64,000 nucleotides of DNA, taken from the NCBI GenBank assembly GCA_029881805.1, contig JAOULW010000010.1, positions 1 through 64,000 of the forward strand. Reading direction: 5' to 3'. This document shows, piece by piece, positions 17,896-26,364 of the stretch. Under the pieces are notes generated by a model that made no database searches, was not told the origin of the DNA, and saw only the letters and a program-made list of their open reading frames with translations. Position 1 is the first letter of the stretch; the number at the start of each line of letters is the position of its first letter. Position numbers and translations under genes: made by a program. The DNA comes from Candidatus Bathyarchaeota archaeon. GTDB lineage: Archaea > Thermoproteota > Bathyarchaeia > Bathyarchaeales > Bathycorpusculaceae.

Positions 17896-18852
17896 TTGAC
17901 AAACGCTGAAGAAATAGCACATGGCGTATTGGCTGGAGACCGCAGAAGCATAGCAAAGGCTATAACTATTATCGAAAACAACACCGTAGAAGCCAAAAAG
18001 CTCATCGCCTCAATTTATCCGCAAACAGGAAAAGCCCACATAATAGGATTAACCGGCCCAAGCGGCTCCGGAAAAAGCACATTAATTGAGAAAATTGTGC
18101 GTGAATACAGGCGGAAAGGCAAAACTGTTGGCGTCATAGCCGTAGACCCCACAAGCCCTTTCACGGGTGGAGCCTTCCTAGGCGACAGAATCCGAATGCA
18201 AGAATTGAGCACAGATGAAGGCGTTTTTATTCGAAGCATGGCGACCCGCCATTACCCAGGTGGAATAGCCAAGGCAACAAAAGACGCTGTTAAGATCTTG
18301 GACGCTGCTGGTAAAGATGTCATCATAGTTGAGACCGTTGGCGCTGGACAATCCGAAGTGGAAATAATCAAGGTGTCGCAAACAACGGTCGTGATTCATG
18401 CTCCAGGCTTGGGAGATGAAATACAGGCGATAAAAGCTGGTATAATGGAGATAGCCGACATCTTTGCAGTGAACAAGGCGGACCGTGAAAACGCAGACAA
18501 AGCCGTAATGGACATCCAGGCGATACTGCAACTGAACAATAAAGAGGCCGCGTGGAAGCCGCCAATATTGAAAACAATGGCCCTGTCAGGTGAAGGCGTT
18601 CCAAAGCTCATTGAGAAAATAGAGGAGCATAAACGCTTTCTCGAAAAAGAATTGGGACAAAAAAGAATTCTGGGAAAAGCAGAGACGGAACTCATTGAAG
18701 CAATAAAAGAAAAGGTTACAAGCTCCATAATAGACGAATTGAAAAGAGGAGGAAAGTATAACGAACTTCTAAAGAAAATCATAGATAGGGAGATAGACCC
18801 AAACACCGCCGCTGACAAAGTTGTACGTGAGAAATTCAAGAAGGCTGAATAA
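17896..18852 (+). CDS. meaB: MeaB/ArgK-type GTPase, methylmalonyl-CoA mutase chaperone
   Basis: The 318-residue G3E-family GTPase has a P-loop GLTGPSGSGKSTLIEKI (about residues 52-68), switch motif DPTSPFTGGAFLGDRIRM, ETVGAGQSEVE and the NKAD base-recognition motif (FAVNKADREN). MeaB loads adenosylcobalamin into the mutase and protects it from inactivation. It starts with TTG at 17896; the nearby ATG at 17883 is out of frame and stops at once. The stop overlaps the next start by one base, so the four genes from 15.8 to 19.4 kb are one unit. Confidence 0.95.
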   Translation: MTNAEEIAHGVLAGDRRSIAKAITIIENNTVEAKKLIASIYPQTGKAHIIGLTGPSGSGKSTLIEKIVREYRRKGKTVGVIAVDPTSPFTGGAFLGDRIRMQELSTDEGVFIRSMATRHYPGGIAKATKDAVKILDAAGKDVIIVETVGAGQSEVEIIKVSQTTVVIHAPGLGDEIQAIKAGIMEIADIFAVNKADRENADKAVMDIQAILQLNNKEAAWKPPILKTMALSGEGVPKLIEKIEEHKRFLEKELGQKRILGKAETELIEAIKEKVTSSIIDELKRGGKYNELLKKIIDREIDPNTAADKVVREKFKKAE

Positions 18853-19385
18853 TGCCTAAAAAACTTGAAAAAGGCCTTGTGCAAGTTTACACGGGAGACG
18901 GAAAAGGCAAGACATCGGCGGCCTTTGGACTAGCATTAAGGGCGATAGGCAGAGGACTAAAGGTTTACATAATTCAGTTTATTAAAGGCGGATTCGACTA
19001 CGGCGAACTCTACGTAATCGACAAGCTTCCAAACCTTAAATTGAAAGCCTTCGGCAGAGGAAAATTCGTAACGCAAAAACCGCCTAGGAAAGAGGACACC
19101 AAACTTGCTGAAGAAGCCCTTCAATTAGCCAGAGAGGTCATTGAAAATGGAGAATATGATATGGTTATACTGGACGAAATTAATGTGGCTTTGAACCTGA
19201 AGCTCGTAAACCTTGAAAGTGTCTTAAAGCTAATAAAGAATAAGCCAAAACATGTTGAACTTGTGTTAACTGGACGGTATGCATCAAACGAAATAATTGA
19301 AGCTGCAGATTTGGTTACAGAAATGACTGAAGTCAAGCACCCCTTTAAGAAAGGTTGCCAAGCAAGAAAGGGAATAGAATATTGA
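18852..19385 (+). CDS. cobO: Cob(I)alamin adenosyltransferase, CobA/CobO type
   Basis: The 177-residue protein has the CobA-type P-loop YTGDGKGKTSAAFGLALRA near the N-terminus, the substrate region IQFIKGG, the Walker B-like VILDEINVAL and the conserved C-terminal end CQARKGIEY. It adds the adenosyl group to reduced cobalamin, making the cofactor of the mutase encoded just upstream. The ATG overlaps the last base of meaB. The length is full for the family. Confidence 0.95.
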   Translation: MPKKLEKGLVQVYTGDGKGKTSAAFGLALRAIGRGLKVYIIQFIKGGFDYGELYVIDKLPNLKLKAFGRGKFVTQKPPRKEDTKLAEEALQLAREVIENGEYDMVILDEINVALNLKLVNLESVLKLIKNKPKHVELVLTGRYASNEIIEAADLVTEMTEVKHPFKKGCQARKGIEY

Positions 19386-20026
19386 AAGAAAATGGCAGAG
19401 ACCTGCATTCTCAGGAAGATTCCCATCAAAGTTTTTCAGACGCACTCAAAACTTCATGGATGAAATCCTCAATAATTTTGGGAATAATTTTCCTAGTCAT
19501 AGGCTTCATATTGATCTTAGTTTTGAAACTTCTTAACATCGGCAACACACAGCTATTTTTGGATGCAAAAGCTTTCACTAGAGACTACGGGTTGTTGGGC
19601 ATCTTCTTAGCAACTATTCTCGATGGAACCATTGTGCCTCTAGGAAGCCCGGCTCTGGTGGTGGCAGCCGCCCTTTTCGGAATACACCCAATTCCGCTCA
19701 TACTAGTCGCAACCACAGGATTTACAATAGGCATGAGCATTAACTACGGCTTAGCATATCGCCTAGGAAGACCATACGTCATAAGGAAACTGACTGCAGA
19801 AAATCTTAAGGAAATCACAAACTTGTGGAGTAGGTGGGGCTGGCTTCTCTATACAATATTCGGGTTAGTCCCATTCTTACCAGTGGAGCTTCTTGCATTC
19901 ATCTGCGGGATGCTAAGAACCCGCCTAGACATCTTTCTAATCCTGAGTTTTGCACCAAGACTCACAGTCTTCACGATTCTAGCCTATTTCGGAGAAGAAG
20001 CAGCCAACTGGATTGGACTAGTTTAG
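19382..20026 (+). CDS. DedA/SNARE-associated (VTT domain) membrane protein
   Basis: This multi-pass membrane protein has a DedA/VTT core: GLLGIFLATILDGTIVPLGSPALVVAAALFG, then ATTGFTIGMSINYGLAYRLG and a C-terminal GLVPFLPVELLAFICGMLR helix hairpin. DedA-family proteins are linked to membrane lipid flipping and envelope homeostasis. The frame opens at TTG 19355 inside cobO, but the TTG at 19382, overlapping the cobO stop with GAAAGGGA before it, is more plausible. It is probably cotranscribed with the mutase operon without an obvious functional link. Confidence 0.8.
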   Translation: MKENGRDLHSQEDSHQSFSDALKTSWMKSSIILGIIFLVIGFILILVLKLLNIGNTQLFLDAKAFTRDYGLLGIFLATILDGTIVPLGSPALVVAAALFGIHPIPLILVATTGFTIGMSINYGLAYRLGRPYVIRKLTAENLKEITNLWSRWGWLLYTIFGLVPFLPVELLAFICGMLRTRLDIFLILSFAPRLTVFTILAYFGEEAANWIGLV

Positions 20027-20063
20027 CTCTATCCATTTATTAAGCTATTTCAAATTTCGTGCT

Positions 20064-21023
20064 CTAGGATTCTACATATGATTCCTTTAGCCAGACCCTT
20101 GCTCCCTCAGTGTCCATGCTTGCTTTGAGCCCCATTGGTAAAGGCAGATTAGGCGTAAAATGCCCGAAATCCATGTTTGCGATTATTGGAAAGTCAAATT
20201 CGTTGGTTATGTTCAAAATGACTTTTTTCACTTCACCCGTCATGTCTTTTAGGGCTTTATCTTCTTCGCCTCTAATCTTACCTACTAGCATACCCTTAAC
20301 CTTGTCAAATAAACCAGCTTCTCTAAATTGAACTAGTCTTTGATCAAGCACATCCAAGGGTTGTGTCATTGCTTCCCAAAAGAAAATGATATTTTCACTC
20401 AGTTTGGGAAAGTATGGTGTTGCAAGCAACGCTTGCAAGCTTGGGACATTTCCACCAAATAGTCTACCTTCAGCCTTGCCATCTCGCCACACCTCCCAGC
20501 GAGTAAACGCTGGCAACAAACCCAACGGTTCAGCTCTCTTCGTAACCTTGAAGAAGAGGTCGATTTCGTACTTTGCTTCTTTGCTGTTCATGTCTGTTCC
20601 GAACCCAAAAGTGACATCTGTTTGATGAAGACCAACTAAGCCAGTTTTAGCCAAGAAAGCCACGTGAAAGGTTGTAATGTCGCTCATTCCTGAGAAAATC
20701 TTTGGATTAGCCTTTACTAAGTCAAAATTCAAATAACGCAGAGTCCGAATTGCAACTTGCCCGCCTAATGCGCAGATTATTGCTTTCACTTCTTCATCTG
20801 CAAACATGTTGTTGATGTCTTCAGCTCTTTGAGCGTCGGTTCCAGCCATGTGGCCAAAATACTGAAGCCTGACAGTTTCTCCTTCCTTTACCTTGAAGCC
20901 AAACTTCCTGAGATTCTCAACTCCCTGAAGGTACATCTCGTGGAAAGGTAGAACTGGATAGGAAGGCGCAATGACTCCAATGGTGTCGCCATCATTAAGC
21001 TTTGAAGGTCTCAAAAGTTTCAT
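20064..21023 (-). CDS. S66-family LD-carboxypeptidase/MccF-like serine peptidase
   Basis: The 319-residue S66 peptidase has IGVIAPSYP at the N-terminus, the conserved CALGGQVAIRTL turn, the nucleophile Ser in FSGMSDITTFH, GGNVPSLQALLATPYFP with the acidic helix EAMTQ after it, and the catalytic His in GHFTPNLPLPMG. Members either cleave muropeptides (LdcA) or inactivate microcin-C-like aminoacyl nucleotides (MccF). In an archaeon without murein, the second kind of role or scavenging of bacterial peptides is likelier. It is transcribed convergently with the DedA gene. Confidence 0.88.
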   Translation of the reverse strand: MKLLRPSKLNDGDTIGVIAPSYPVLPFHEMYLQGVENLRKFGFKVKEGETVRLQYFGHMAGTDAQRAEDINNMFADEEVKAIICALGGQVAIRTLRYLNFDLVKANPKIFSGMSDITTFHVAFLAKTGLVGLHQTDVTFGFGTDMNSKEAKYEIDLFFKVTKRAEPLGLLPAFTRWEVWRDGKAEGRLFGGNVPSLQALLATPYFPKLSENIIFFWEAMTQPLDVLDQRLVQFREAGLFDKVKGMLVGKIRGEEDKALKDMTGEVKKVILNITNEFDFPIIANMDFGHFTPNLPLPMGLKASMDTEGARVWLKESYVES

Positions 21024-21128
21024 TTCTCATCACTTTAACTGGGCAAAACTCTGCATTTTAGCTTTGTTGCTAGTTTTAGTTGTGTAACCACAACTCAGGA
21101 TGCTGGATAATCGAGCTGAATAGAGCAG

Positions 21129-21815
21129 CTATGATAGTATTAGCGGATACACTTCCTTTGTCACGTATTCCAGATAAGCTTCCTTTTCTGTTAGGTTGAA
21201 TATTGTCACTGAAGCGTCTCTTGTCACGCCTACTACGTACCCATATTTCTTCGCTCTCGCAACGACATACCACAAATCGCCATGCTTGCAATAGTCCTCG
21301 AAAAGAGAGGCGTTAATCAAATCTGGTCCGTAAAGCGACAGCTTATTCACATTTGGAATGTCGACATTGTCAAAAAAAGTTATTTTCGTGTCTTCAGGAT
21401 TTCTTAAGTGAAATTCTCTTAGGGTTTCAGGCGGTATTCTAGCTTCGACTACGCCACCCACTTTTTCGAAGAGAATTTCACTCAGCTTGTTGGCCATGAA
21501 ATTGGCTAGACGCTTTTTCTCCATAACCGTCAAAAACGTGGTGCCTTCCTGCTGAGCGAAGCTGAAAACGGCCTCAACTGTGCGCGGTAAAGGCGCCACC
21601 TTGCCTCTGTGGAAGACATGAATTACATAATCATGCGAGTAAATGCCTCTGAGCATGTCCTCTTTTGGCAGAAGTCCTACAACCTCTGTGACAAGAGTAA
21701 AATTGTAGTCGCCCTCTTCATATGGTTCTTCAGTGTGATAACCTTCCAGCCTTGACGCAATTTCAGCTACACTGAGCGGTTCCGAAAACTTGAAGATTTT
21801 GCCAGCAACGACCAT
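21129..21815 (-). CDS. Conserved-looking protein of unknown function
   Basis: The soluble protein of about 228 residues has no signal peptide. It begins MVVAGKIFKFSEPLSVAEIA and ends EAYLEYVTKEVYPLIL, with a regular alternation of strands and helices (DLWYVVARAKKYGYVVGVTRD near the C-terminus). I do not recognise the family. ATG 21815 is preferred over the GTG at 21827 because AGGTGG lies 9 bp before it. It lies divergent from the SMC-like operon with the broken or overlapping small genes between them. Confidence 0.65.
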   Translation of the reverse strand: MVVAGKIFKFSEPLSVAEIASRLEGYHTEEPYEEGDYNFTLVTEVVGLLPKEDMLRGIYSHDYVIHVFHRGKVAPLPRTVEAVFSFAQQEGTTFLTVMEKKRLANFMANKLSEILFEKVGGVVEARIPPETLREFHLRNPEDTKITFFDNVDIPNVNKLSLYGPDLINASLFEDYCKHGDLWYVVARAKKYGYVVGVTRDASVTIFNLTEKEAYLEYVTKEVYPLILS

Positions 21816-21876
21816 GCATTTTTCCACCTATGTTTTGAGTACATTATTTGCTTGGAGATATAATATTAATCTACTT

Positions 21877-22119
21877 CTACTTTTTTCGCTTCTTTTCGGC
21901 TGTTTTCCTGTCCATCTCCTCGATGTCTTTTAGCATTTTTTCCCATAAGGGGTCTGCGTCCCATAAAGATATTCCGTCTTGCACTGCTTTTTCGTGAGTT
22001 TCATCTCTGCTAAATCCCCTGCCTCTATAGTATATTTCTCTTAGCTCATGAAAGACTATAAATTTTTCGTAGGGCTTCCACATTTCAGAAATCCAAATCT
22101 TATTCAATGGAATATTCAA
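21877..22119 (-). CDS. Small protein with HELREI...THEKA motif, possibly second half of a split gene
   Basis: The 80-residue frame starts with TTG inside the end of the upstream frame. It reads on as MWKPYEKFIVFHELREIYYR and RDETHEKAVQDG, a His-Glu pair followed by another His, like the helix of small metallopeptidase-like proteins, and ends in a Lys-rich tail. Joined to the preceding frame it gives a continuous, plausible 135-residue protein, so it may be the C-terminal half of a frameshifted gene. As a separate translationally coupled gene it would be a small acidic/basic protein of unknown role. Confidence 0.5.
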   Translation of the reverse strand: MNIPLNKIWISEMWKPYEKFIVFHELREIYYRGRGFSRDETHEKAVQDGISLWDADPLWEKMLKDIEEMDRKTAEKKRKK

Positions 22120-22276
22120 ATCCTTTCGCTGCGCCTGTCATAATGTGCTGGTTTTCAAAAACTACGTTGTACGTCGTGTTGTAGTCCTCTATGACTTTGT
22201 GTGGAACATAGCGAATCTGATAACCATATTGCGGCAGCAATCTCATTGTTTCGTCAGGATTCTTTACTGATTTCAT
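22100..22276 (-). CDS. Small protein overlapping the next frame, possibly first half of a split gene
   Basis: A 58-residue frame starts at ATG 22276 with GAAGGATG upstream (a longer frame from TTG 22303 is less likely). It contains VPHKVIEDYNTTYNVVF and stops 20 bases into the following frame. The sequence style is strand-rich and would fit the N-terminal half of a small protein whose second half is the overlapping frame. Either a single-base indel has split one gene or the two are coupled genes. Confidence 0.5.
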   Translation of the reverse strand: MKSVKNPDETMRLLPQYGYQIRYVPHKVIEDYNTTYNVVFENQHIMTGAAKGFEYSIE

Positions 22277-22398
22277 GATATAATCATCCTTCAAACGATT
22301 CAAGGAAAAATGTAGTTTTAGACATAAACTTTGCCTAATTGTTTTAATATTGGTGTTCCGCCTCTATTTACTACCCGCGAGAGAGGCAAAGATCTTCA

Positions 22399-24345
22399 AT
22401 GCTGATTCAGGAAGTAATCTTGGAAAACTTCATGAGCTACGAATACGCTAGGGTACCGTTTAAACATGGCGTAAATGTAGTCTGTGGACCAAACGGCTCC
22501 GGAAAATCGTCACTTTTGCTGGCCATTTCTGTTGCCTTAGGACAATCCTATACCGAGCGGTCAAAGAAGCTAAGTGATCTGATTCGTTGGGGAAAAGATA
22601 GAGCTCGCGTCACATTAATTCTGGACAACATTAAAAGAGGCGGAAAAAGACCCGTTCCAAAATTCAACAAAGACCAGATTTTCCTCACGCGTGCCCTGCG
22701 GCGAGATGGGCAATACTGGTTTGAGCTTCAAAATAGGGCCGTTACAAAGCAGGATGTCAAGAGGTTTTTGGCTAGACTGGGCGTTGACCCTGATAATATG
22801 CTCATCATCATGCATCAGAACATGGTTGAGCAGTTCACCGTGCTTTCTAGGCAGGAAAAGCTGCACATGGTGGAGGCGGCTGTTGGACTTGAACCTTACC
22901 GCGAAAATGTGTTGCAAGCTCAGAAGAAGCTGACACGCATACTGAGCCAAGAAGAATCTGTAGGCAAGCTTTTGGAATCGGCTGAGCAGACACTCAATTA
23001 TTGGCGAGAACAATATGATAGATATCAAGAGAAAAAGCAACTATTGACAAAAAGAAGATTCTTGGAAAGAGAGCTTGTCTGGGCAGAAGTTGCCCGAAGA
23101 GAGGAAATAGTTAAGGGACTAGAAGCAGAAAGGAAAAAAGAACAAGACGTTTTGAACAAAATAGAAGATGAAAACGGAACCGCAAAAGAAAAATTACAGA
23201 CTCAACAAAACGAGCTTGAAAAACTAAAAAACAACCTGAAAACATTCTTTGATGAACGCCTGAAACTCGAGGGCGAAAAGGCCAGAAGCGAAACAACAAT
23301 TTCGTTGTGCGAGCAGCTGCTGAAAGAGACTACAAAGCTGGAAAATCCTCACCTTCAATTGAGTCAACTGCTGAAAGAACCTTCGCCAATAGAGTTTAGA
23401 CTCCTAAAAAGTGACAACCTGAAAGATTTGATTCAAAGCTCCAATCAGCACCTTTCAACATTAAACATTGAAGTAGATGAAAACCAGGTGAAAACGCAAG
23501 TCTTGGAAAAGGAAGCTGAAAAGGCCATCGATCAGATTTTGGAGACCCGAATTAAATTGGCTCTATTGCAATACCGCAGAGAAAATGTAATGTCCAATCT
23601 GAAAACGTTGGAAAATGAGTTGAAAAATGCGAGAGCGCATTTGAATGAAGCTACCGTGAATGCGGAGCAGACTGGATCTAGAATTGCGGTCATAAAAAGC
23701 GCAGGCGAGATTCTCGATGAAATTCGTGTTACGGACGGGCATTTAGCGGCACTTGCCGACGTTTCAGAGGACATAGAACGCATGTATGAATCCTACTCAA
23801 AACTCTATTTGGAACTGAAAGAAAAGGCTCAGCTTGTCGCTGAGAACCGCGAAAAAACATTAGAAGAAGTCAAAACGCGGATGCAAGCGTGGCGAACAGT
23901 CATTCAAAGCCTTTTGGATCGCGCGAATTTGGAATATCAGAAAACCTTGGCTCAAGCCCAAGCTGTTGGAGGAGTTAGGCTTGTTAATGAGCATGACATG
24001 GAGGCCGCTGGACTGGAAATTATCGTGGGCTTCAAAGGCGGAAAACCTGTTCCGCTGGATGCCTATACACAGAGCGGCGGTGAAAGAACGACGGCGACAA
24101 TGAGCTTTCTGTTAGCATTGCAGCAACACGTTCGCTCGCCCTTCCGAGCCGTTGACGAATACGACATTCATATGGACCCTATAAACCGTGAAGTGATTGC
24201 CAGAATGATCATTTCATCAGTCAAAAACGCAAGCGCCCAATACATCGTGATTACGCCGAGCCAAATAACATTTGCAAGGGAAGAGGCAAACATAATCACT
24301 GTTCAAAACATTGAAGGAAAATCTATCATCAGAGAGGTTGCCTGA
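22399..24345 (+). CDS. Compact SMC-like ATPase with Smc5/6-like C-terminal motifs
   Basis: This 648-residue ABC-type SMC/Rad50-like ATPase has Walker A CGPNGSGKSSLL at residues 29-40, the ABC signature SGGER at 559-563 and Walker B PFRAVDEYDIHMDPINRE, with the DE at 586-587. The Walker B region reads like Smc5/Smc6 (DEI.QGMDP, DEFDVFMD) more than like Smc/Rad50/RecN. Heptad-like coiled coil covers roughly residues 165-310 and 360-440, far shorter than the two 300-residue arms of true SMC. I see neither an SMC hinge nor a Rad50 CxxC hook. The start ATG follows a divergent gap. The next two genes overlap it in series, suggesting a three-subunit complex acting on DNA. Confidence 0.85.
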   Translation: MLIQEVILENFMSYEYARVPFKHGVNVVCGPNGSGKSSLLLAISVALGQSYTERSKKLSDLIRWGKDRARVTLILDNIKRGGKRPVPKFNKDQIFLTRALRRDGQYWFELQNRAVTKQDVKRFLARLGVDPDNMLIIMHQNMVEQFTVLSRQEKLHMVEAAVGLEPYRENVLQAQKKLTRILSQEESVGKLLESAEQTLNYWREQYDRYQEKKQLLTKRRFLERELVWAEVARREEIVKGLEAERKKEQDVLNKIEDENGTAKEKLQTQQNELEKLKNNLKTFFDERLKLEGEKARSETTISLCEQLLKETTKLENPHLQLSQLLKEPSPIEFRLLKSDNLKDLIQSSNQHLSTLNIEVDENQVKTQVLEKEAEKAIDQILETRIKLALLQYRRENVMSNLKTLENELKNARAHLNEATVNAEQTGSRIAVIKSAGEILDEIRVTDGHLAALADVSEDIERMYESYSKLYLELKEKAQLVAENREKTLEEVKTRMQAWRTVIQSLLDRANLEYQKTLAQAQAVGGVRLVNEHDMEAAGLEIIVGFKGGKPVPLDAYTQSGGERTTATMSFLLALQQHVRSPFRAVDEYDIHMDPINREVIARMIISSVKNASAQYIVITPSQITFAREEANIITVQNIEGKSIIREVA

Positions 24346-25172
24346 TGCTGCCAAAAAGAGAGCGAAAGAAATTTGGTAAAGAAAAACTCCAACGCATAAT
24401 TGATATGTGCAAATCTATTGAGAACCGTTCACTCGATCCTTTTTTGGTAGATGTTGACGAAATAATCGACACAATCAAAGAGTATTTTCCAGAATGGGAA
24501 ATCCCAGAGGACTTATGCTTGGACGCTGAAACAATACACCGCTTGGCCTCAGTCATAAGGCTTCAAAGTGAATGGGTCAAACATCGCTCGACTTCGCTTT
24601 ACACCGATCCATTCCTCATAGAAGAGAAACTCGAACGAATGAGCAAAGAGGAAATTGTTGAAATATTCACTAGCGCTTGGTGCCCAATAGTCGAGTTTGA
24701 ACAGATTTCGCTCCATAGTCTGGCAGAGGCAATCAGATATTGGGAAAGTCTGTTGCCGCTTAAAGATAGATGGAAAGAATTTCTTCCCGTGGAAGTTGAA
24801 ACAGGTCTTGCAACTCGAGAAGAGCTTGTTCAACAAAGGATCTTGCGAGACAAGGCCTTCTCTGAGGAACTGGAGAATTTTTGGCAAGAACTAACAATGC
24901 GAACAGAAGAAATGGGCGAAAATGGCAAAATTCACTACTGGGATTTTGTGGGCGCAGAGACTTACGAAGAGACTGTGCATAGGGCTTTCATGGCAAGCTT
25001 CCTAGTTACATATGGCTATGCAACACTAGAAATCCATCTACTAGAAGAAGAGAATTTCATTAGACCGTGTGAAAAACCAATAACTAAAATTGGCGAAAAA
25101 CAGCTAGTTTCCATAGCAATACCAATCACAACCGAAAATTGGATGAAGTGGAAGAAGGGAGAGCTAAAGTGA
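24345..25172 (+). CDS. Unknown subunit encoded with the SMC-like ATPase
   Basis: The 275-residue soluble acidic protein is largely helical (KEKLQRIIDMCKSIE at the start) with a strand-rich end (KQLVSIAIPITTENWMKW). The ATG overlaps the TGA of the SMC-like gene (TGATG), and its own stop overlaps the next start (GTGA). The position between an SMC-type ATPase and a winged-helix-type gene is where kleisin genes lie in ScpA/MukF/MksF operons. A kleisin role is therefore the obvious hypothesis, but I see no sequence motif that proves it. Confidence 0.65.
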   Translation: MLPKRERKKFGKEKLQRIIDMCKSIENRSLDPFLVDVDEIIDTIKEYFPEWEIPEDLCLDAETIHRLASVIRLQSEWVKHRSTSLYTDPFLIEEKLERMSKEEIVEIFTSAWCPIVEFEQISLHSLAEAIRYWESLLPLKDRWKEFLPVEVETGLATREELVQQRILRDKAFSEELENFWQELTMRTEEMGENGKIHYWDFVGAETYEETVHRAFMASFLVTYGYATLEIHLLEEENFIRPCEKPITKIGEKQLVSIAIPITTENWMKWKKGELK

Positions 25173-25723
25173 GTAAGCGGAAAGCGGTTTACGCAAGCAA
25201 ACTAAAAAGGGCGACTCACATGCTTTTTTATCGGAGACACAAAAAACCAGGGGTAAAGGGTTGGGAACTTCGAAAAGCCTTAGGTGCGGATTATCCGAAA
25301 GTATTGAGCATCTTGAATGACTACTTAAAAGCGCTTGATTTACAGGTTAAAACCATTTTTGAAGAGGAAAAACCGGCTGAAAAACCAACGTTAGAACAGC
25401 TGGATAAAGCCAGATTCTATGTAACACTTAGGGGCGAATTGATGCCGAAAGAGACTAAGATGATTGGATGGCGAATAGATGACCTTGCAGGATTGGCAAT
25501 AGCCATATCCTACATAATATCAAAGAAAGGAAAAACGCCGCGAAAAGAAGTTGAAGAATTACTGCGGGAAAAACTGCCCGGGTGGAAAGTTGGTCTTAAC
25601 ATAGACCGCTACGTTCGCTATGGATATTTGACACAGGACGAGAACGAACAGCTATACCTTGATTGGAGAACGAGAGCAGAAGTAGACCAAAGGGCACTGG
25701 TTGATTTGATTTTGTCGAAGTAG
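25169..25723 (+). CDS. Winged-helix-type (KITE-like?) subunit of the SMC-like operon
   Basis: The protein of about 184 residues has two segments that look like winged helices: residues about 15-60 (HKKPGVKGWELRKALGADYP, then VLSILNDYLKALDL) and about 110-170 (LAIAISYIISKKGKTPRKEV, then ELLREKLPGWKVG and VRYGYLTQDENEQLYLDW). Tandem winged helices are the hallmark of KITE subunits (ScpB, MukE, Nse1/Nse3). The GTG at 25169 overlaps the previous stop and has GGGAGAG upstream, so it is preferred over the earlier frame start at 25139. The assignment rests on pattern and position and is tentative. Confidence 0.6.
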   Translation: MSKRKAVYASKLKRATHMLFYRRHKKPGVKGWELRKALGADYPKVLSILNDYLKALDLQVKTIFEEEKPAEKPTLEQLDKARFYVTLRGELMPKETKMIGWRIDDLAGLAIAISYIISKKGKTPRKEVEELLREKLPGWKVGLNIDRYVRYGYLTQDENEQLYLDWRTRAEVDQRALVDLILSK

Positions 25724-25747
25724 TAAAGTTTATATCTATCGTTTTGT

Positions 25748-25765
25748 ATTCGGTCATCACCGAAT
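25748..25765. promoter_or_regulatory. Palindromic operator at the ArsR-type gene promoter
   Basis: A perfect inverted repeat, ATTCGGT-CATC-ACCGAAT, lies between a TATA-like TTTATATC (about 25729-25736) and the ATG at 25780. It would cover the transcription start, so binding there should block transcription. The downstream gene encodes an ArsR-type regulator, making autoregulation likely. Confidence 0.6.
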
Positions 25766-25779
25766 TGAAATAGACAAAG

Positions 25780-26364
25780 ATGAAGATTAAGAAGGTGAAA
25801 ATCGAATTGTCTGAAGAAATAAAAGAAGAAATGAAAAAACTCAGAGAGGAAGTAGCAAGATTGAAGGAACAACTCGAGGATGTGACAGACAGAGAAGGAA
25901 GAAAAAGCCGTGGCATCTTCATTGACATTGGTAACGCACATGAATACGTGGAAGATGTTATGGAAAGCGTCGCTGAAGGCATCCATGGAGAACTCCACAA
26001 ATGCATTCTTATTGGACCAGGAGGAGTCAGAATCGCCAAAAAAGAAAGACTTCCTCTAGGAGAGGGTGAAGCAGAGGTCAGTTTCCCAAAGGCGGCTGAA
26101 GTCATGAGTGCTCTAGGACACGAGTATAGATTGAGAATATTAAAAGAGCTAGTGAGTGGAGGAAAATACGTCAACGAGCTACAGGAGAAACTTTCCGAGA
26201 TCACTTCGAGCACGCTCTCAAGTCATCTCAAAGTGCTTGAAGAAGCGGGACTAGTGGTTCAAGAAAAAGTAAGGGGACGCTATCTGATTACGATACCAGG
26301 CAGAACTGCCTACAAAATGACAACCAGAATCACCAGATTCCTTGAAAGAGGGAGTCACGAATGA
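25780..26364 (+). CDS. ArsR-type winged-helix regulator with N-terminal coiled coil
   Basis: In this 194-residue protein the C-terminal half is an ArsR winged helix: PKAAEVMSALGHEYRLRILK, ELQEKLSEITSSTLSSHLKVL (recognition helix) and the wing VVQEKVRGRYLIT. The N-terminus (residues 1-45) is a charged coiled coil, and the middle contains GIFIDIGNAHEYVEDVMESV, which may sense a ligand or mediate pairing. No Cys cluster for metal sensing is visible. The ATGA overlap with the following gene shows that the two form an operon. A palindrome at the promoter suggests self-control. Confidence 0.82.
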   Translation: MKIKKVKIELSEEIKEEMKKLREEVARLKEQLEDVTDREGRKSRGIFIDIGNAHEYVEDVMESVAEGIHGELHKCILIGPGGVRIAKKERLPLGEGEAEVSFPKAAEVMSALGHEYRLRILKELVSGGKYVNELQEKLSEITSSTLSSHLKVLEEAGLVVQEKVRGRYLITIPGRTAYKMTTRITRFLERGSHE

